64,000 bases of DNA, from NCBI GenBank assembly GCA_037893225.1, contig JAZGUH010000483.1:434001-498000 (forward strand), given 5' to 3'. Both the position numbers and the translations under genes were made by a program. Under the pieces are notes generated by a model. That model worked only from the letters and a program-made list of their open reading frames with translations, did no database searches and had not been told where the DNA came from. The first letter of the stretch is position 1. Each line of letters starts with the position of its first letter. The stretch is from Hippasteria phrygiana (lineage: Eukaryota > Echinodermata > Asteroidea > Valvatida > Goniasteridae). Positions 1 to 11,400 of the stretch are shown one piece after another.

Positions 1-228
1 TAAATTTTCTTGAGTAATGACGGCCATAATTTAGAATAACGTGTGTACTTTTACTTTGCTGCTCTGAAAACTTCTTACATAATAAACTCTTCAAACCACA
101 AGTCCAAAATGTTCTTGTGGACAAATGCAACAGGATGTCACGTTTATGTAATAATTGCACATCATTCCCACAAAATGAGTCCATGCCACTGGAAGATGAT
201 ATATTTTTTCTTCTACAAGCCCTCTTGT
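1..228 (-). CDS. open frame running off the left edge, possible exon
   Basis: From a good acceptor-like site (GTTGATTTCGCAG, ending at 229) the minus strand is open for 75 codons to base 1 with no stop. The translation starts KRACRRKNISSSSGMD and contains no domain I recognise. A donor-like TTAT|GTAAGAAG occurs within it. In AT-rich DNA 75 open codons is modest evidence, so this is recorded as a possibility only. Confidence 0.15.
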
Positions 229-260
229 CTGCGAAATCAACAGACACTGTCAAATTTTCA

Positions 261-312
261 TCCTCGTTGAGTTAAAATTATTTTGATCCTCGTTGAGTTA
301 AAATTATTTTGA
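261..312. repeat. 26-bp tandem duplication
   Basis: A 26-bp unit beginning TCCTCGTTGAGTTAAAATTA occurs twice without a difference (261-286 and 287-312). Apart from this I see nothing in 313-934. Confidence 0.9.
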
Positions 313-934
313 TAAATGTAAGCCTTGATGTTGTTAAGGCTGTAGGAAACTAAAGTGTGCATTTTTGGGGGGAGGCTTTCTAAAAATTACAAAAATACCA
401 TCAAAATGTGAAGGGAGACTCATTTTGGAGGATCGGATTTCGTCCAGAAATAAACGTTGCCGTCAGAAGGTTTTGGTGGCCGGCCTGCTACATCGTGTAG
501 TCGGCAGATTCACATCAACCACTAGCCAGTGGGATTATGATTTTTTTCATAGGAACAGATGGAGTAAACTGATGGTTGTTAAATATTGTACATAATGTAA
601 AGGTTACTGTGAGAAACATAGAGTGAGTTGGACTGTGAGGGTGGGCTGCTCTTAATTTGAATTCACAACTAATTACGTACATTTTGCTTGGAGAGGTGTT
701 TATTAACTAATATTACGCCAAAAGGCTGCGGTGCTTCTGCCATCGTTTGCGCCATTGGGGATTGATGTAGTGGAAGCATCTGATGATCTAAAAATGGGAG
801 TACATGTATTGGTTTCACGGTTAGGCTGTAAATGTCATTGTTCTAAACTCTTCCCCCATCTTATTCATTTTCTGTATTAAACCTTCAGGACTTTTGCATA
901 AAGTAAACCACTTGTTCCGGACCAAATTTGTGGT

Positions 935-1121
935 GGGGGGGGGGGGGGGGGGGGGGGTGGTGGAGCACTTATGGTGATGTTATAAGGTATCCAATTTTGA
1001 GCACAATCTTAACTGAATTATTTCTTATTTCGTACTTAATGTTTAACTGAAATATTCTGAGAAACGACCTTTGATGTACGAGGTGATATGGGTGACTTGT
1101 CAACCGTAACGTTGGTAAAAG

Positions 1122-1154
<33 letters not shown>
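935..1154. repeat. paired homopolymers: G23 run and C33 run
   Basis: An uninterrupted G run (935-957) and an uninterrupted C run (1122-1154) lie on the same strand, separated by 164 nt. They could pair as a pure G:C stem or form quadruplex/i-motif structures. The stretch 1155-1873 shows nothing recognisable. Confidence 0.85.
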
Positions 1155-1155
<1 letters not shown>

Positions 1156-1873
1156 TCTCCAATACAATTATTTGTGAGTACCATTAACTTCAGGTGTAGC
1201 GTGAATTTCAGTCACTTTGAAATACGGGATCATTGGTAGTATTGCACATGCTAAGTGAAGACAATTAGGAGATTGGCCGGTCACGTGAGAGGGTTTTAAA
1301 CCAATAGTAGGGAAAAGGCGTCCGATATGACACCGGATCTCAGATACTTGGGCTTCATGGAAATGTCAAAATGACACCACATAGTCACACTATTGTTATA
1401 CCTTGTAAAGGCCGGGTCATACTTCAGGTGGATGCGAAAGTGATGCGAATTTCATGTCATCAACATGGTGGTTTCCTTATGACATTCGCCAACAAATTGC
1501 TTCCCTCATGTATTCGCATGAACTTATGAACCCGGTTGAAAAGCTTGACCTATTGTAAAGAAAACGAGGGAATCTCTCAAACGGAATGTCTACATTCCAA
1601 TTCTAAAGTACCAGTTTATTTTTGCATTGCTAAATCTGGTCGACAGTAACATTGGTCTTGGCAAAAGTCTCTGTTTGCTTTGATTTAAACAAGGGGTGAC
1701 CTCTGCTGTGAGTTAGTGTGATGGGAAAGGAAGAATAACTTTGTAATTTGGAGTAATAAAGGGGTGAATGAATGACTGACAGACATTCAGAATTACATGA
1801 AACAAGCATCGTACTCTGTGTATTTATTCGTCTCTGTGAGTGAATGTTGTACAGTATTTGTATAACACAATGC

Positions 1874-2252
1874 ATAAGCCAGTTCGGTATTGCAACTGTG
1901 CATGTGCACAACAAGATTCGACGATATTTCTCTCGGGAGAAATGTGGCAGATAAATGCACACAAGGCTATGGGGGACGTGGTACACGAATCTGCATTCTG
2001 TGCAATTTTTCGTGCAATCGAAAAGACGATGGAAACTTTTGTTCGAACAAAAGTTTGGAAACAAAAGACGCCTGAAAACACTTCGCTTTCCAAACGTTTT
2101 TTGAAAAATTGTTACTTCACAACACGACGATCTCTTTAAATTTGCTGGTACCCGCTATACTTTTGCACGCATACGATAAAATGTTTCCCCCAAAAGAAAA
2201 ATTGTCAAGTCTTGATGTGCACATGCACAGTTGGAATACCGAACTGGCTTAT
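1874..2252. mobile_element. inverted-repeat DNA transposon (MITE), 379 bp
   Basis: The ends are ATAAGCCAGTTCGGTATT at 1874 and its reverse complement at 2252. Similarity runs inward for about 70 bp with scattered mismatches, including a shared TGTGCATGTGCACA core. A clear target duplication was not found, so the superfamily is open. Overlapping open frames on both strands arise from the inverted symmetry. Confidence 0.65.
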
Positions 2253-3143
2253 TATAAAGTATGAACTCCTAACATAGACCAGAATTAAGCCATGCTGCAG
2301 CATTTGAAAATATAGGCCGAATTAACTACCTCCAAACTCCAAGATTAATTTTAATGTTGCGAGGTCATTATCACACATTTCAAATCTTTGGAAGATTTTG
2401 TTTAACACTGTGAAGACTACATACTGTACATAAACTTTCAATTTACCACCGACACCAACGCTTGACTTCATTTAATGAAAGCCTCAAATATTTCAATAGA
2501 GACCATGTGCAGAGTTTTGTACACCTATCGCACAGGAACCCAAATGTTGCTCTTGGCGTGTTGTTAAATTCATAAAAAATATGCTTAAAAATAAACTTTA
2601 GCCGCCAAATCATGCAGATATAGCGACATATTACAGGCTTTCAAGTAGTCCTACTTTTCCTACTTTTGTTATACCTTGCTCCTACTTTTCTCTTAAAATT
2701 CCTAGTTTTTTGTACTTTTTGTCTCACAACTCAAAAAAATGAAATCTCATTGAATGTTTTTCATAAGTGTTACACACTGTCCTATAAACATTATGCAATA
2801 AAGGACTTAGGTGTAGGAGTACTGCAATTTAGTTGAGGATGGAGCACAAGTGTTGGGAGTACACAGCATGTCAAATGAGGCTACTGATGCTGTGAACATG
2901 GTTATCAACGAAAACCACTCCTGAAAGCCTGCAAAAGTCCAAATTTTATCCTGATTTTGTCCTCCAAAGTCCTACTTTTGTTCTGTTTTTAAAAATGTTG
3001 ATCCCACTATTCTTCTGCTTGATTATATATGATGGTAAATGAGGTAATATCAATGAATCTAACAATTAACAAAAGGTGAACAAAATAATTTATGCCGACA
3101 TTGAACATAACGTTTTGTATAACAAAAAAAGATTCTGTGGCTA
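2253..3143. other. no gene seen; low-complexity CCTACTTTT-rich stretch
   Basis: The word CCTACTTTT is repeated around 2648-2700 and again near 2970, and a reversed copy of a CAGGCTTTCA-like segment occurs at about 2922. This suggests a worn inverted repeat. No coding signal was recognised. Confidence 0.4.
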
Positions 3144-3145
3144 TG

Positions 3146-4127
3146 TTCAGACAGCGTTTTAGCTAAAACGCTAAAAGTTTAAACGGTTGCTCACCACGGG
3201 TGGCCGGTCGTAAAATTAAAACATACCGAGCGTTCAGACACCGTTTTAAGTACATGTATAGCGAGTTCAACTCGAAGTGTTCCATCTCCATTTTAGCGTC
3301 ACCTAAAACTTCCGCTTATTAACCCCTTGAGTACGGTATTCGTAGGGAGGTGCCGGGGCGGCCTGTGCAGTCAAGCAAAACATACACAATAATCCAACAA
3401 TGTATTGAAACTGCACAAATAGCGGCAAATGGCAGCATCCGACCTGGTGCCACTGGTTTTTTTTGCGCCATTTGGCGTCATCCGTACGCAAGGGATTTTA
3501 AAGCGCGCGCTAGTTTCCTGTGTACATCATACAATTCTGTGTACAGGTACACACAGAATGTGAGGATCGTCGGAGGGCACGTTGTACATCCTCCTTGGCC
3601 CACACCGCTATGAGGGCCTACTTCACCCAGTTCGCCCCACGCGGTTTAGATCCTTTTTTCGGTCGCTCATGACTATAAAGCCTTAACAGTTTTGAAATCA
3701 GAGATCGATGAAAAATATCAAAACAATTGATTAAATGTAAGGATAAACCAAGGCAAGAGCAAAAAGATGCAGGTGAAAGCTACTTAAAATGGCAGTTGAG
3801 GGTCCACATACGCTATGTAGGCACACTACACCGTGTAGAATATGTCGCTGGATGTGGACAACCTGTCACAAAAAGGTTACGTAACACCGGGTCAACTGCG
3901 CTTGCTAAAACAGGAAGTGTGTCAGCTAAAACTGTTCAGACATCGTACTAGAAGATAAAACCGTTCTGGTTTAGCACTAAACCCTCCCTCCGAGGTGTAA
4001 AATTTAAATCACCATTTTAGTGGCGAGATAAACCCGATTCGGTGTAATCAGACACCATTTTAGCAGAAAAGTTGCACCAAATCAAGTTCAACGTGCATTT
4101 CACGTGAATTTAAAATGGTGTCTGAAT
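3146..4127. mobile_element. inverted-repeat element with TTCAGACA ends, carrying a nested MITE
   Basis: The left end begins TTCAGACAGCGTTTTAG and the right end is the reverse complement of TTCAGACACCATTTTA. Further copies of the TTCAGACA plus TTTTAG motif appear inside (near 3233, 3934 and 4048). A TTAA-type MITE (3319-3501) sits within it, and a foldback element begins seven bases after its right end. No transposase was seen. Confidence 0.5.
3319..3501. mobile_element. TTAA-type MITE, family with TTAACCCCTTGnGTACGG ends
   Basis: TTAACCCCTTGAGTACGG at the left is matched by CCGTACGCAAGGGATTTTAA at the right. TTAA at both borders fits piggyBac-type target duplication. The interior resembles the copies at 11010, 28018, 45825 and 46956, including a CAATCCATTGTTGGATTATT-like core. 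Confidence 0.75.
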
Positions 4128-4133
4128 TGGATG

Positions 4134-5115
4134 TCGGACAACTCGACCGTTGGCCGACTCGACTCGAGACAACTCGACCGTTGAGACAACTCGACCGTTC
4201 AGACAACTCGACCGTTTACCAAGTCGTTCGTTGAGACAAGTCGACTTTGACATGGAGACAACTCGACCGTGCGATGCGTTGTACATGATGTAGCTAGTGG
4301 AGCGCGTGGTATTTTCAACACAGGTTGCCCGTCAATGTTTGGGTATTTGCGTGTGCGCGTGGCCCAGAATGGTTCAAAATGTGTGGTATTACCGTGCGCG
4401 AGGACCCGGTCGGTGTACGGTGACACGGCATGCACGGCGAGCGCGACGCCCGGGACCCAGCGCGTGCAAGGCCCGCGAGAGCGACGCGGCATGCACGGTG
4501 CACGGCCGCGGGCGGGCAGCCGCACCGGTATTTACCGCCGCACCGATGCGGTGATAGGCCGGTATTCTTAAACATCTCAGTTGATGATGGCCGACGGTGT
4601 AGAGGCTAGTGGATTACAAAATGTAGTTTGTTATCAATGTTATTCTAATCCCTCATCCCGGGCCCCCTGTGTACCCCAGCCCCGTCCAAAACGACAGCGC
4701 TGTCCGGCCCATCAACCATCATCACCCCGCAAAAAGAAAAACTTCCCGGCCCCGCATATATATCCAATCCCAGCCCCGTGCCACAAAATATAGACCGGCA
4801 CGACAATTCACGTTACCCGGCCCCCTGTCATGCCTGCGTCCATCCCGGCCCCCTGTGTACCCAAGCCCCGTCCAAAACGACAGCGCTGTCATGTCCTGCC
4901 CATCAAAAGTCACCCCGTGCCGTTCCTTCCACAACCAATTCCCCTATCTACGAGTCGACTTGTCTCAACGGACGAGTTGTCTCAACGGACGACTTGTCTT
5001 AACGGACGACTTGTCTTCCCATTTGACAAAAAAACGGTCGAGTTGTCTGAACGGTCGAGTTGTCTCAACGGTCGAGTTGTCTCGAGTCGAGTCGGCCAAC
5101 GGTCGAGTTGTCCGA
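4134..5115. mobile_element. foldback element with perfect 84-bp terminal arms made of short iterated repeats
   Basis: Positions 4134-4217 and 5032-5115 are exact reverse complements over 84 bp. Each arm is built of iterations of GAGACAACTCGACCGTT. Further diverged iterations extend the arms inward to about 4270 and 4952. The GC-rich interior holds a direct repeat (about 4657-4712 and 4843-4908) containing CCGTCCAAAACGACAGCGCT. TCTGAAT occurs just outside each arm (4121-4127 and 5121-5127) and may be a target duplication with ragged ends. There is no convincing transposase. Confidence 0.8.
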
Positions 5116-5588
5116 GCCCCTCTGAATGTACCCTGTGACTTATAAACATTTGAAGTATTTGAAGAGAAATAATTTAATGACCTTGTGTTCGTGGACTGAG
5201 GTTTTTTTATGTGCTATGTTGTCTTCACTATTCCTACAGTATTGAAACAGCTACATGTACCTCACTGCATGTATCTTTCCATACAAATAAATCAAACTAC
5301 ATGTATGAAGATTTTTTGGTAGACACATTTATTGGCATTTGATTGCAGCAGGCATGAGGATGTAACTTTTATGTACCTTGGATGCACATTAACTACTGAA
5401 GAGAGCTGTTTTTTAATAACACTAAAGCTGCATCTAACCAATTCTTAATTCTAAGTAAAAATATGGAATTACTGAGTGCAATGTTGACTGACGAAATTTG
5501 ATAACAAAATTTCAGTCTGCAATTTTGCAGAGTTGTGATCAAGTCATCACAACCCAACCATAAGTCACATGGAACGTCTGGTCTCAAG

Positions 5589-6115
5589 TAGGGGTGTGTA
5601 TTTACGGGTAGTAAAAGAACCGGGTACCCGATTGAAAAAAATATGGGTATCCGGGTACCCGCTAAGAAAACCCAACCCAAAACCTCCAATCCCAGAAGTT
5701 GAAATAATGTCTTTCTCTGAGATTCAAGTCTGAAAAATCTCATGCCTGTCCAGTAAACATGATCAGTTCTCCACCTTTGTGTGTGCCGGCACGTGCATGC
5801 ACCGGCATATCACAAAAGACGGTTGTCCGGAAGCTTTATACAGTTGTATTTATTGTGGAATAAGGCAGGCTATTGTTGTCAACTTTGGTGAGCATCATAA
5901 ACGTGAAATCTGTACTGGTTTCCCATGTACCGGTAGTCAGGTTTTAATTTTGAAAATTCCCGACAAATAACACTCAAAACCTTTGCTTTTTCATTGTCTG
6001 GGAAGTTACTATGGGATAATATAAAGTTGTACGGGTACTTGATTCCATAATCTGGAACCGGTTCTAGACATGAACGGTCGGGTGTTCGGGTACCCGGTTC
6101 CGATGCACACCCCTA
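5589..6115. mobile_element. non-autonomous hAT element, TSD GTCTCAAG
   Basis: Terminal inverted repeats are TAGGGGTGTG and CACACCCCTA, with palindromic CGGGTACCCG motifs just inside both ends. An exact 8-bp duplication, GTCTCAAG, flanks it (5581-5588 and 6116-6123), which is diagnostic of hAT-type transposition. At 527 bp with no transposase it is a deletion derivative. Confidence 0.88.
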
Positions 6116-6135
6116 GTCTCAAGTCAAGTCACAAG

Positions 6136-6509
6136 CAGTGTTCTAGCCAGGGTGAAATTAAAGCGTAGAGGCATTATGCTCAAGGATATGTTGGACAATG
6201 TGAGCATGGAGCATGAAGCCCTTACGGCTTGGGGTCCGGGATCCACTTAAGGGGGCCTGAAATATATTTCGGATTCTAGATGCTCTGTGGTGCAATCTGA
6301 GGCAATTCATGGCCACTTTCCCTTGACTGTTTTGAACAAAAGTTTTATAGATTATATTAGCTAAATTTAGTTCATTTTAAATTGTTTAGAATATACCCTT
6401 GCTCTTAAATGTATAGCGTAGTTGTAGAGTAGGGGCACGGTTTTAAGCATAGTGCTAATTCCCGAAAGCTAGTGGGTGCTAGCCTATTTAATGCCTGGCT
6501 AGAACACTG
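6136..6509. mobile_element. second hAT-like MITE, 374 bp, adjacent to the first
   Basis: The ends are perfect 16-bp inverted repeats, CAGTGTTCTAGCCAGG and CCTGGCTAGAACACTG. The flanks GTCACAAG (6128-6135) and CTCACAAG (6510-6517) agree in 7 of 8 bases, consistent with an 8-bp target duplication. Its TIR differs from that of the neighbour only 20 bp away, so these are two families in one spot. The stretch 6518-7176 holds nothing but a TA-rich microsatellite near 6840. Confidence 0.82.
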
Positions 6510-7176
6510 CTCACAAGCTATTCAAACAACTGACATTCCTTTGTGACTTCATCCCCGGAGGCCTGTAGCTTGTGAGGTGAGTTGTGATTGACTCGTGCAT
6601 GATCTGACTTGATTACATTTACAACTCTGATCTGTAGCGTTGTCTCAACTGAATTAACACCCTCCTGTGACGTCACACTATTGTTTTCCCTCTCCATTAT
6701 TTTGCACGAATGGAGCGCGACGCGCCATTCTGCATTTTACGAATGGCGTGTTGCACTCAACCCCAGTAGGAGATATAGGGCAAAGTGCGAATTTTACAAC
6801 TTATTTTCATTTTTATTTTACTCCCAAACAAATACAGCATATATATATATACAAATACAACAAATATATGACAATTGATTAGGGTTTACAGTATAATTTT
6901 CCATTTACACATTGCCCAAAAATGTACTCATGACACAAATGAATAAATGAATGTGTTTTGCGTTAGAAAAATACTGCAGTCCCTGTCCGAACTCGCCATG
7001 TTCCCACCTTGGTGTCAAATGAAACGTTTGCCATTTGAATTCCCCTATTGATATTGTTCAAACTACTTGGAGTGCATACCAATGTATTGTCAACATTCCT
7101 TTACTGGCTTTCTTGATTTACAAAAACACGACATTCGTTTATACAATAATGAAACATTCTTGGAGGGTGTTAAGAC

Positions 7177-7280
7177 GGTTAATACACTCGGTAGCACGCC
7201 GTTCGTGGGTGAGAATGGCCCGAGGGCGCAGCCCTCGGGCCATTCTCACCCACGAACGGCGCGCTCCTCGTGTATTATCC
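7177..7280. repeat. long near-perfect palindrome, 31-bp perfect stem
   Basis: Positions 7197-7227 and 7231-7261 are exact reverse complements around a 3-nt loop (GCA). Imperfect pairing extends out to GGTTAATACAC (left) and GTGTATTATCC (right). It is GC-rich in an AT-rich setting and is most likely a hairpin MITE. Confidence 0.85.
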
Positions 7281-7566
7281 TACTCCTAATAATTTGATAT
7301 AACCATGGAACCATGGCTTGCCACTGTCAATTCCCCTTTGACCCAAGTCATTCGGGAATCTGTCTCTGAATTAACATGCGTAGCTTTAATGTTGAAGAAA
7401 CTTACTATTTAACGAAGATTGAATATCGCCCACACAAACTCACAATTATGAACAAGCTGCATATAACTTTATACTGCAAATCTGCTCCATAAAAGATAGT
7501 CTGGTTCCCTGACCTAAAGATTCCCCGACGACTCTTGAGATTTGAAGGTTTGCATGGTGAAAGGCA

Positions 7567-7747
7567 ATAAGGTAATGGTTTGCGGTAGCACCAAGTATTA
7601 AATCTCTTTTTTTGTGAGTATGTGTGGTTCTGAAAAGAACCAGAGGGAACTACTGTTTCAGACGGTAAAGCTTTCAGACAGTATGCTCTGCCCGTCATCA
7701 GGAGACTGAGATTTAATACATGGTGCTACCGCAAACCAGTTACCTTA
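7567..7747. mobile_element. inverted repeat with a Penelope-like tail motif
   Basis: Arms containing GGTTTGCGGTAGCACCA (about 7575) and TGGTGCTACCGCAAACC (about 7721) extend to about 38 bp with few mismatches. Between them, on the minus strand, is CCTGATGACGGGCAGAGC followed by a CTGAAA/GTCTGAAAC motif, a sentence I associate with the ends of Penelope-like retroelements. It is a fragment only. Confidence 0.4.
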
Positions 7748-8027
7748 CTGATGACTCTTGAGAAATCTTATGTCAGGCAGTACCAACGGTTTGTCATGAC
7801 GTGCAGTGTTTTCCTACATGTACTGCCATGGTCCGAGTGACATCATTCAAAAAATACTCTTGCAAAATCCAGTCAGCAAAATACTGATTTTTCAGTTTTT
7901 ATGTATAACTGACAATTCAAAAATTATGATCTGCAACGGGCCTGACAGACATTTTCTTATTGCGAACATTAACGTTAAAAGCCAAATGTTACTGAAAACA
8001 AGTTCGGAAAACTTCGGATATTTTCGG

Positions 8028-8051
8028 AAACGGGAGGAATTCCTCCCGTTT
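8028..8051. repeat. 24-bp perfect palindrome
   Basis: AAACGGGAGGAA is followed directly by its reverse complement TTCCTCCCGTTT with no spacer. It is possibly a recent hairpin insertion or a cruciform-prone site. The flanks show nothing else. Confidence 0.8.
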
Positions 8052-8180
8052 TGGTCATGTGACATTGGCGGCTACCAGACCCTAATATTCATCAGAAATA
8101 CTGAGAATATTTTGATCTGGGAACCAAACTACATACAAGAATGAAGTTTTGTCAACAGTTTTCAATCCTTTAAACCTATA

Positions 8181-8382
8181 CAGTTGTAGTCGAACGTTTA
8201 CATACACCACAATCCTGCCCACAAATCTCCCATTCATCTCAATGCTATAAACCAAATCTGAATGATTTTACATACATCAGGAACAACTGTTGAAACACGA
8301 TTTTAGAGAATGTACGACAGATAAATTGCAACAGATAGAACTGTTCAAAGAACCGTTGTATGTAAACTTTGGACTGCAACCA
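8181..8382. mobile_element. Tc1/mariner-type MITE
   Basis: The left end CAGTTGTAGTCGAACGTTTA continues as CATACACC and closely resembles the Tc1-like terminal signature (CAGTTGAAGTCGGAAGTTTA in fish elements). The right end GTATGTAAACTTTGGACTGC is its mirror. TA precedes the left end. At about 200 bp it is non-autonomous. Confidence 0.75.
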
Positions 8383-8390
8383 TGTGGATC

Positions 8391-8565
8391 GATCATTCCA
8401 TAAATTTTGGGTCTAAAAGTGTCACATTTGTTGTGTCCATTACATAATGACATGTGTAAGATTTTGCAATTCAGGATGCATTCTTTAATGCCTTGTATCT
8501 CCAAGAGTGATTGTGTAAAGCAAAGTACCTGACATGTACATATTCAGGTTTGCTTGTCGGATAAT
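8391..8565. mobile_element. degenerate copy of the GGGTCATTCCA MITE family
   Basis: It shares ATCATTCCATAAATTT, GTGTCACATTT, AGATTTTGCAATTC and AGAGTGATTGTGTAAAGCAA with the intact copy at 58654-58924. It abuts the Tc1-like MITE and lacks the far terminus. The region 8566-10118 holds no other recognisable feature apart from a short G run near 9307. Confidence 0.65.
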
Positions 8566-10118
8566 ACAGTTTTAATTCAAAAGCCCTAATGTACAGAAAA
8601 AAATGATTACTCGACGCAATGGCTGTGCCATTTTGATCAATGTTCAAAGTGAACAATGAAAACTGACAGGATTGGGATTGGAAACTGCAACATCCTTCCG
8701 ACTACTACTACAATTTGTTTTTACTTTCCAGCCTTCTCGTCAAATTGTCTGTCAGACCACAGATCTTTTACTGTGACAAAGAAAAACAAGTACCCCTGAT
8801 CAGATCTGCCAGCGAGTGATCTAACCTTTTAGAGTAATAGCCTGATCGATTAAGCATCACAATGACAGCTTATTGAAGTATATAGTTGCTTCTGTACTAT
8901 AGTGAATATACATACATTGTATATAAAGGCAAAACTTGTCAAGATATACAAATGACGGTTAACTGTCAAACAACACGGTCACATTTGATGTGAAATAGCA
9001 GCAAACAGGCATGCACCAACACTCCAAAAAACATTCAGGATTTTGCCTTTTTCAAATATTAATAAATCCGGATGATCCAGCGGTATTAATTCTTTCGACT
9101 GATTTGCTACAAACTGCCAGAACTGTCATTACTATGTCATAAGAAGGCAACAGTTAGTATACAAGAGTATCAACCTTTTATATAAGGCTAATCGGAATTT
9201 CAATTACGGCTGTACGGCACATGTGTAGTAGACCACTTTTGGATGAACACGGTCCGATCTTGTGGGGGTGAAATTTATTGGGGAAAAACAACTTGTTTCA
9301 AATTATGGGGGGGGGGGAATGTTTGTATTTTATTACCCGATCACAGCTGTCCTCACATTCAATGATCCGTAACAGTTTTATGTCTTATTTTGGGGAAATC
9401 TGCGTGAAAAAAACAAAAAGTTTCAATTAGGTTGCAAGTTTCCCCATTGACAAGTGCACAAAATCAAACCATGCCCTACTACACATGCACTGTTCTGTCA
9501 TATTTGTAATACGTCTCTCTCAAATGATGTCACTTCCTACAAATTGCCACGCGCATCAGCTACGCCGTATTTCGAAGCAGTTTCGAGCAACATGCACGCG
9601 TGTTTAGAATATTTTGCACACTGCGCACCTGATGGCGTTGAACACGCAGTTGTAATTTTCCTACGAAGATGGCATCCTGTGAGAGAGATCTAATCTGATT
9701 TGACTTATTGTAATGACAGATCTTCCACTGGGCACTTCAAGTCCCAATACAGAATGACCTACTGTAAATGTTGAATGCATAAAGCCATTTTATCTACTGT
9801 AAGAATGCAAACATCCAAATCTTATCAAGCTGATTACATAAAATATTCATATCAGTCTCAGTTTCTATATCTTATCCTTGAAAACAGAAAAGGATCATTT
9901 TTTCCCCCTCCACTTTTAAAATGGCCTGGCCGCTACACATAAGGTTTATTTCCATTCATTGATGCGGTAATCGGTGTCCCTATAAAACTACCATGGCTGG
10001 ATGGCATCTACCGTGCAGGGAACATTAATTCTCCGTCCATGCCTATTGGACTTCATTTTGTTACTTTACAGGAAAGTAGAAATAAAGTGACAAAACAAAA
10101 TCCAAGAGAAACACGGCT

Positions 10119-10406
10119 TTAGGCCGCCTCTGCCCTCTTTTTAAGCTCTGGACAAGAACAGCACTTAAGAGCAACCATGTTTTGATAACTAAATTCTGCA
10201 TTTACACGTGGAAGAATTTTTCTAGCCATAATCATTTTATGAGGATCGATTTTGACAGGCCAAAGCAACCAATCAAATGCACTGAAAGATTGTTCTCCTG
10301 ACTCATTAAAAAGTTTGTGTGTATAGACAGAAAGTATCTGGGTACCATACTTAATACGGAGAGTCAAAACTTGTACACTTTCATCCAGTAGTTGTTATGC
10401 AAATCT
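10119..10406 (-). CDS. unassigned open frame, 95 codons, probably chance or a relic
   Basis: The frame is open from just after a TAA to a stop at 10119. It contains SFSAFDWLLWPVKIDPHKM and ends CCSCPELKKRAEAA. There is no in-frame ATG near its start, so it would need a splice acceptor. No family is recognised. It lies about 2 kb downstream of the EGLN stop on the same strand, between a TTAA-type MITE and AT-rich sequence. Confidence 0.15.
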
Positions 10407-10496
10407 ACTTAAGATAATTTTAAAGGTGTGATGCAGCACAGATAGAGCTGACGACGCAGTTGCAGGCATTATTCGGACTGTGTGATTCAACATATA

Positions 10497-10933
10497 CATT
10501 GGAACGCCGCTATACTGAACATTCGGCTATACCGAACACCATCTTTGGCACCCAAATTCTGTGTACAAAACTTACCGAACATTGTTGTGGAAAAAAGGCA
10601 ACAGATTAAAAAAATGTACCGGATATTTGGGCTGTTTGTAATTCCCAAACGGCCGCAGCTTTACAGGCGGTTATTATTTCCCCAAGGAATAGAAGGAAAA
10701 AACCAACTGTTGCTTTAGAATTTGGTAAGCTTAGAAAGTATGAACATGTAAATCACATGATTCAATAGCCGGCACAAAAGGCGGCGCACTTTAAATACGA
10801 CGCAAGAGGGCGCCATATAAAAGAAGGGGCGCCATGTTGACGGACTGGCGGCTGAAAATCGCTATACCGAATGATCGCTATACCGAACACAATCTGTGGA
10901 TCCCGCGATGTTCGTTATAGCAGCGTTCCACTG
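10497..10933. mobile_element. pogo/Tc1-like MITE, 437 bp
   Basis: The left terminus CATTGGAACGCCGCTATACT and right terminus CAGCGTTCCACTG form imperfect inverted repeats. CTATACCGAACA motifs are repeated inside both ends. TA lies before the left end (CA after the right end). The end sequence, CAxTGGAAC followed by CCGAAC, resembles pogo-type elements. No transposase frame is present. Confidence 0.6.
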
Positions 10934-11009
10934 CACATGAAATAACAAACCAGTGAAAGTTTGAGCTCAATCCGTCACCTGAGTCACGAGAAAATAGAGA
11001 AAAAATCTT

Positions 11010-11228
11010 TTAACCCCTTGAGCATGGTATTTTATGGGAGACGTCAGGGTGTCGCAGCGGTTCTGGCAGCCAAATTGAACCACTACAATGTGTTTGCGCA
11101 GTCAAGCATGACATAAACAATAATCCAACAATGGATTGAAACTGCACAAACGGCGGCCAGTGGCGTCATCCGGCCTGGTGACACAGTTTTTTTGCACCCA
11201 CAGGCGTCATCCGTACACAAGGGGTTAA
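11010..11228. mobile_element. TTAA-type MITE, TTAACCCCTTG family
   Basis: TTAACCCCTTGAGCATGG at the left pairs with CCGTACACAAGGGGTTAA at the right. The internal core CAACAATGGATTGAAACTGC is shared with the other copies of the family. Confidence 0.8.
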
Positions 11229-11400
11229 TAGTGATTTTGTGCTTGTTCACAATTAGCTTATTTTGATCGTTGAAATCAAAATATGCCGCAGTGTTTTGGG
11301 AGGTCTTCAGGTGCAATTTTCTCAAAGATGACAGCATTTCAGAGGAAATAACTTCTCACGATCAGGAGGACTAATACTGGTACCATCTTCAGAATGAAAC
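11225..11400. repeat. interspersed repeat, empty-site relative of 27965-28275
   Basis: GGGAGGTCTTCAGGTGCAAT, TTCTCAAAGATGACAGCATT and AACTTCTC recur at 27978-28018 and 28238-28275, where a TTAA-type MITE interrupts the sequence after GGCATT. The uninterrupted copy here shows the pre-insertion structure. Confidence 0.65.

Noticed and set aside
1630..2139. Overlapping frames on both strands up to 144 codons
   Set aside because: They arise from the inverted symmetry of the MITE at 1874-2252. No family signature is present.
4269..5145. Several overlapping GC-rich open frames
   Set aside because: They lie inside the foldback element, are Arg/Pro/Cys-rich in several frames at once, and have no homology I recognise.
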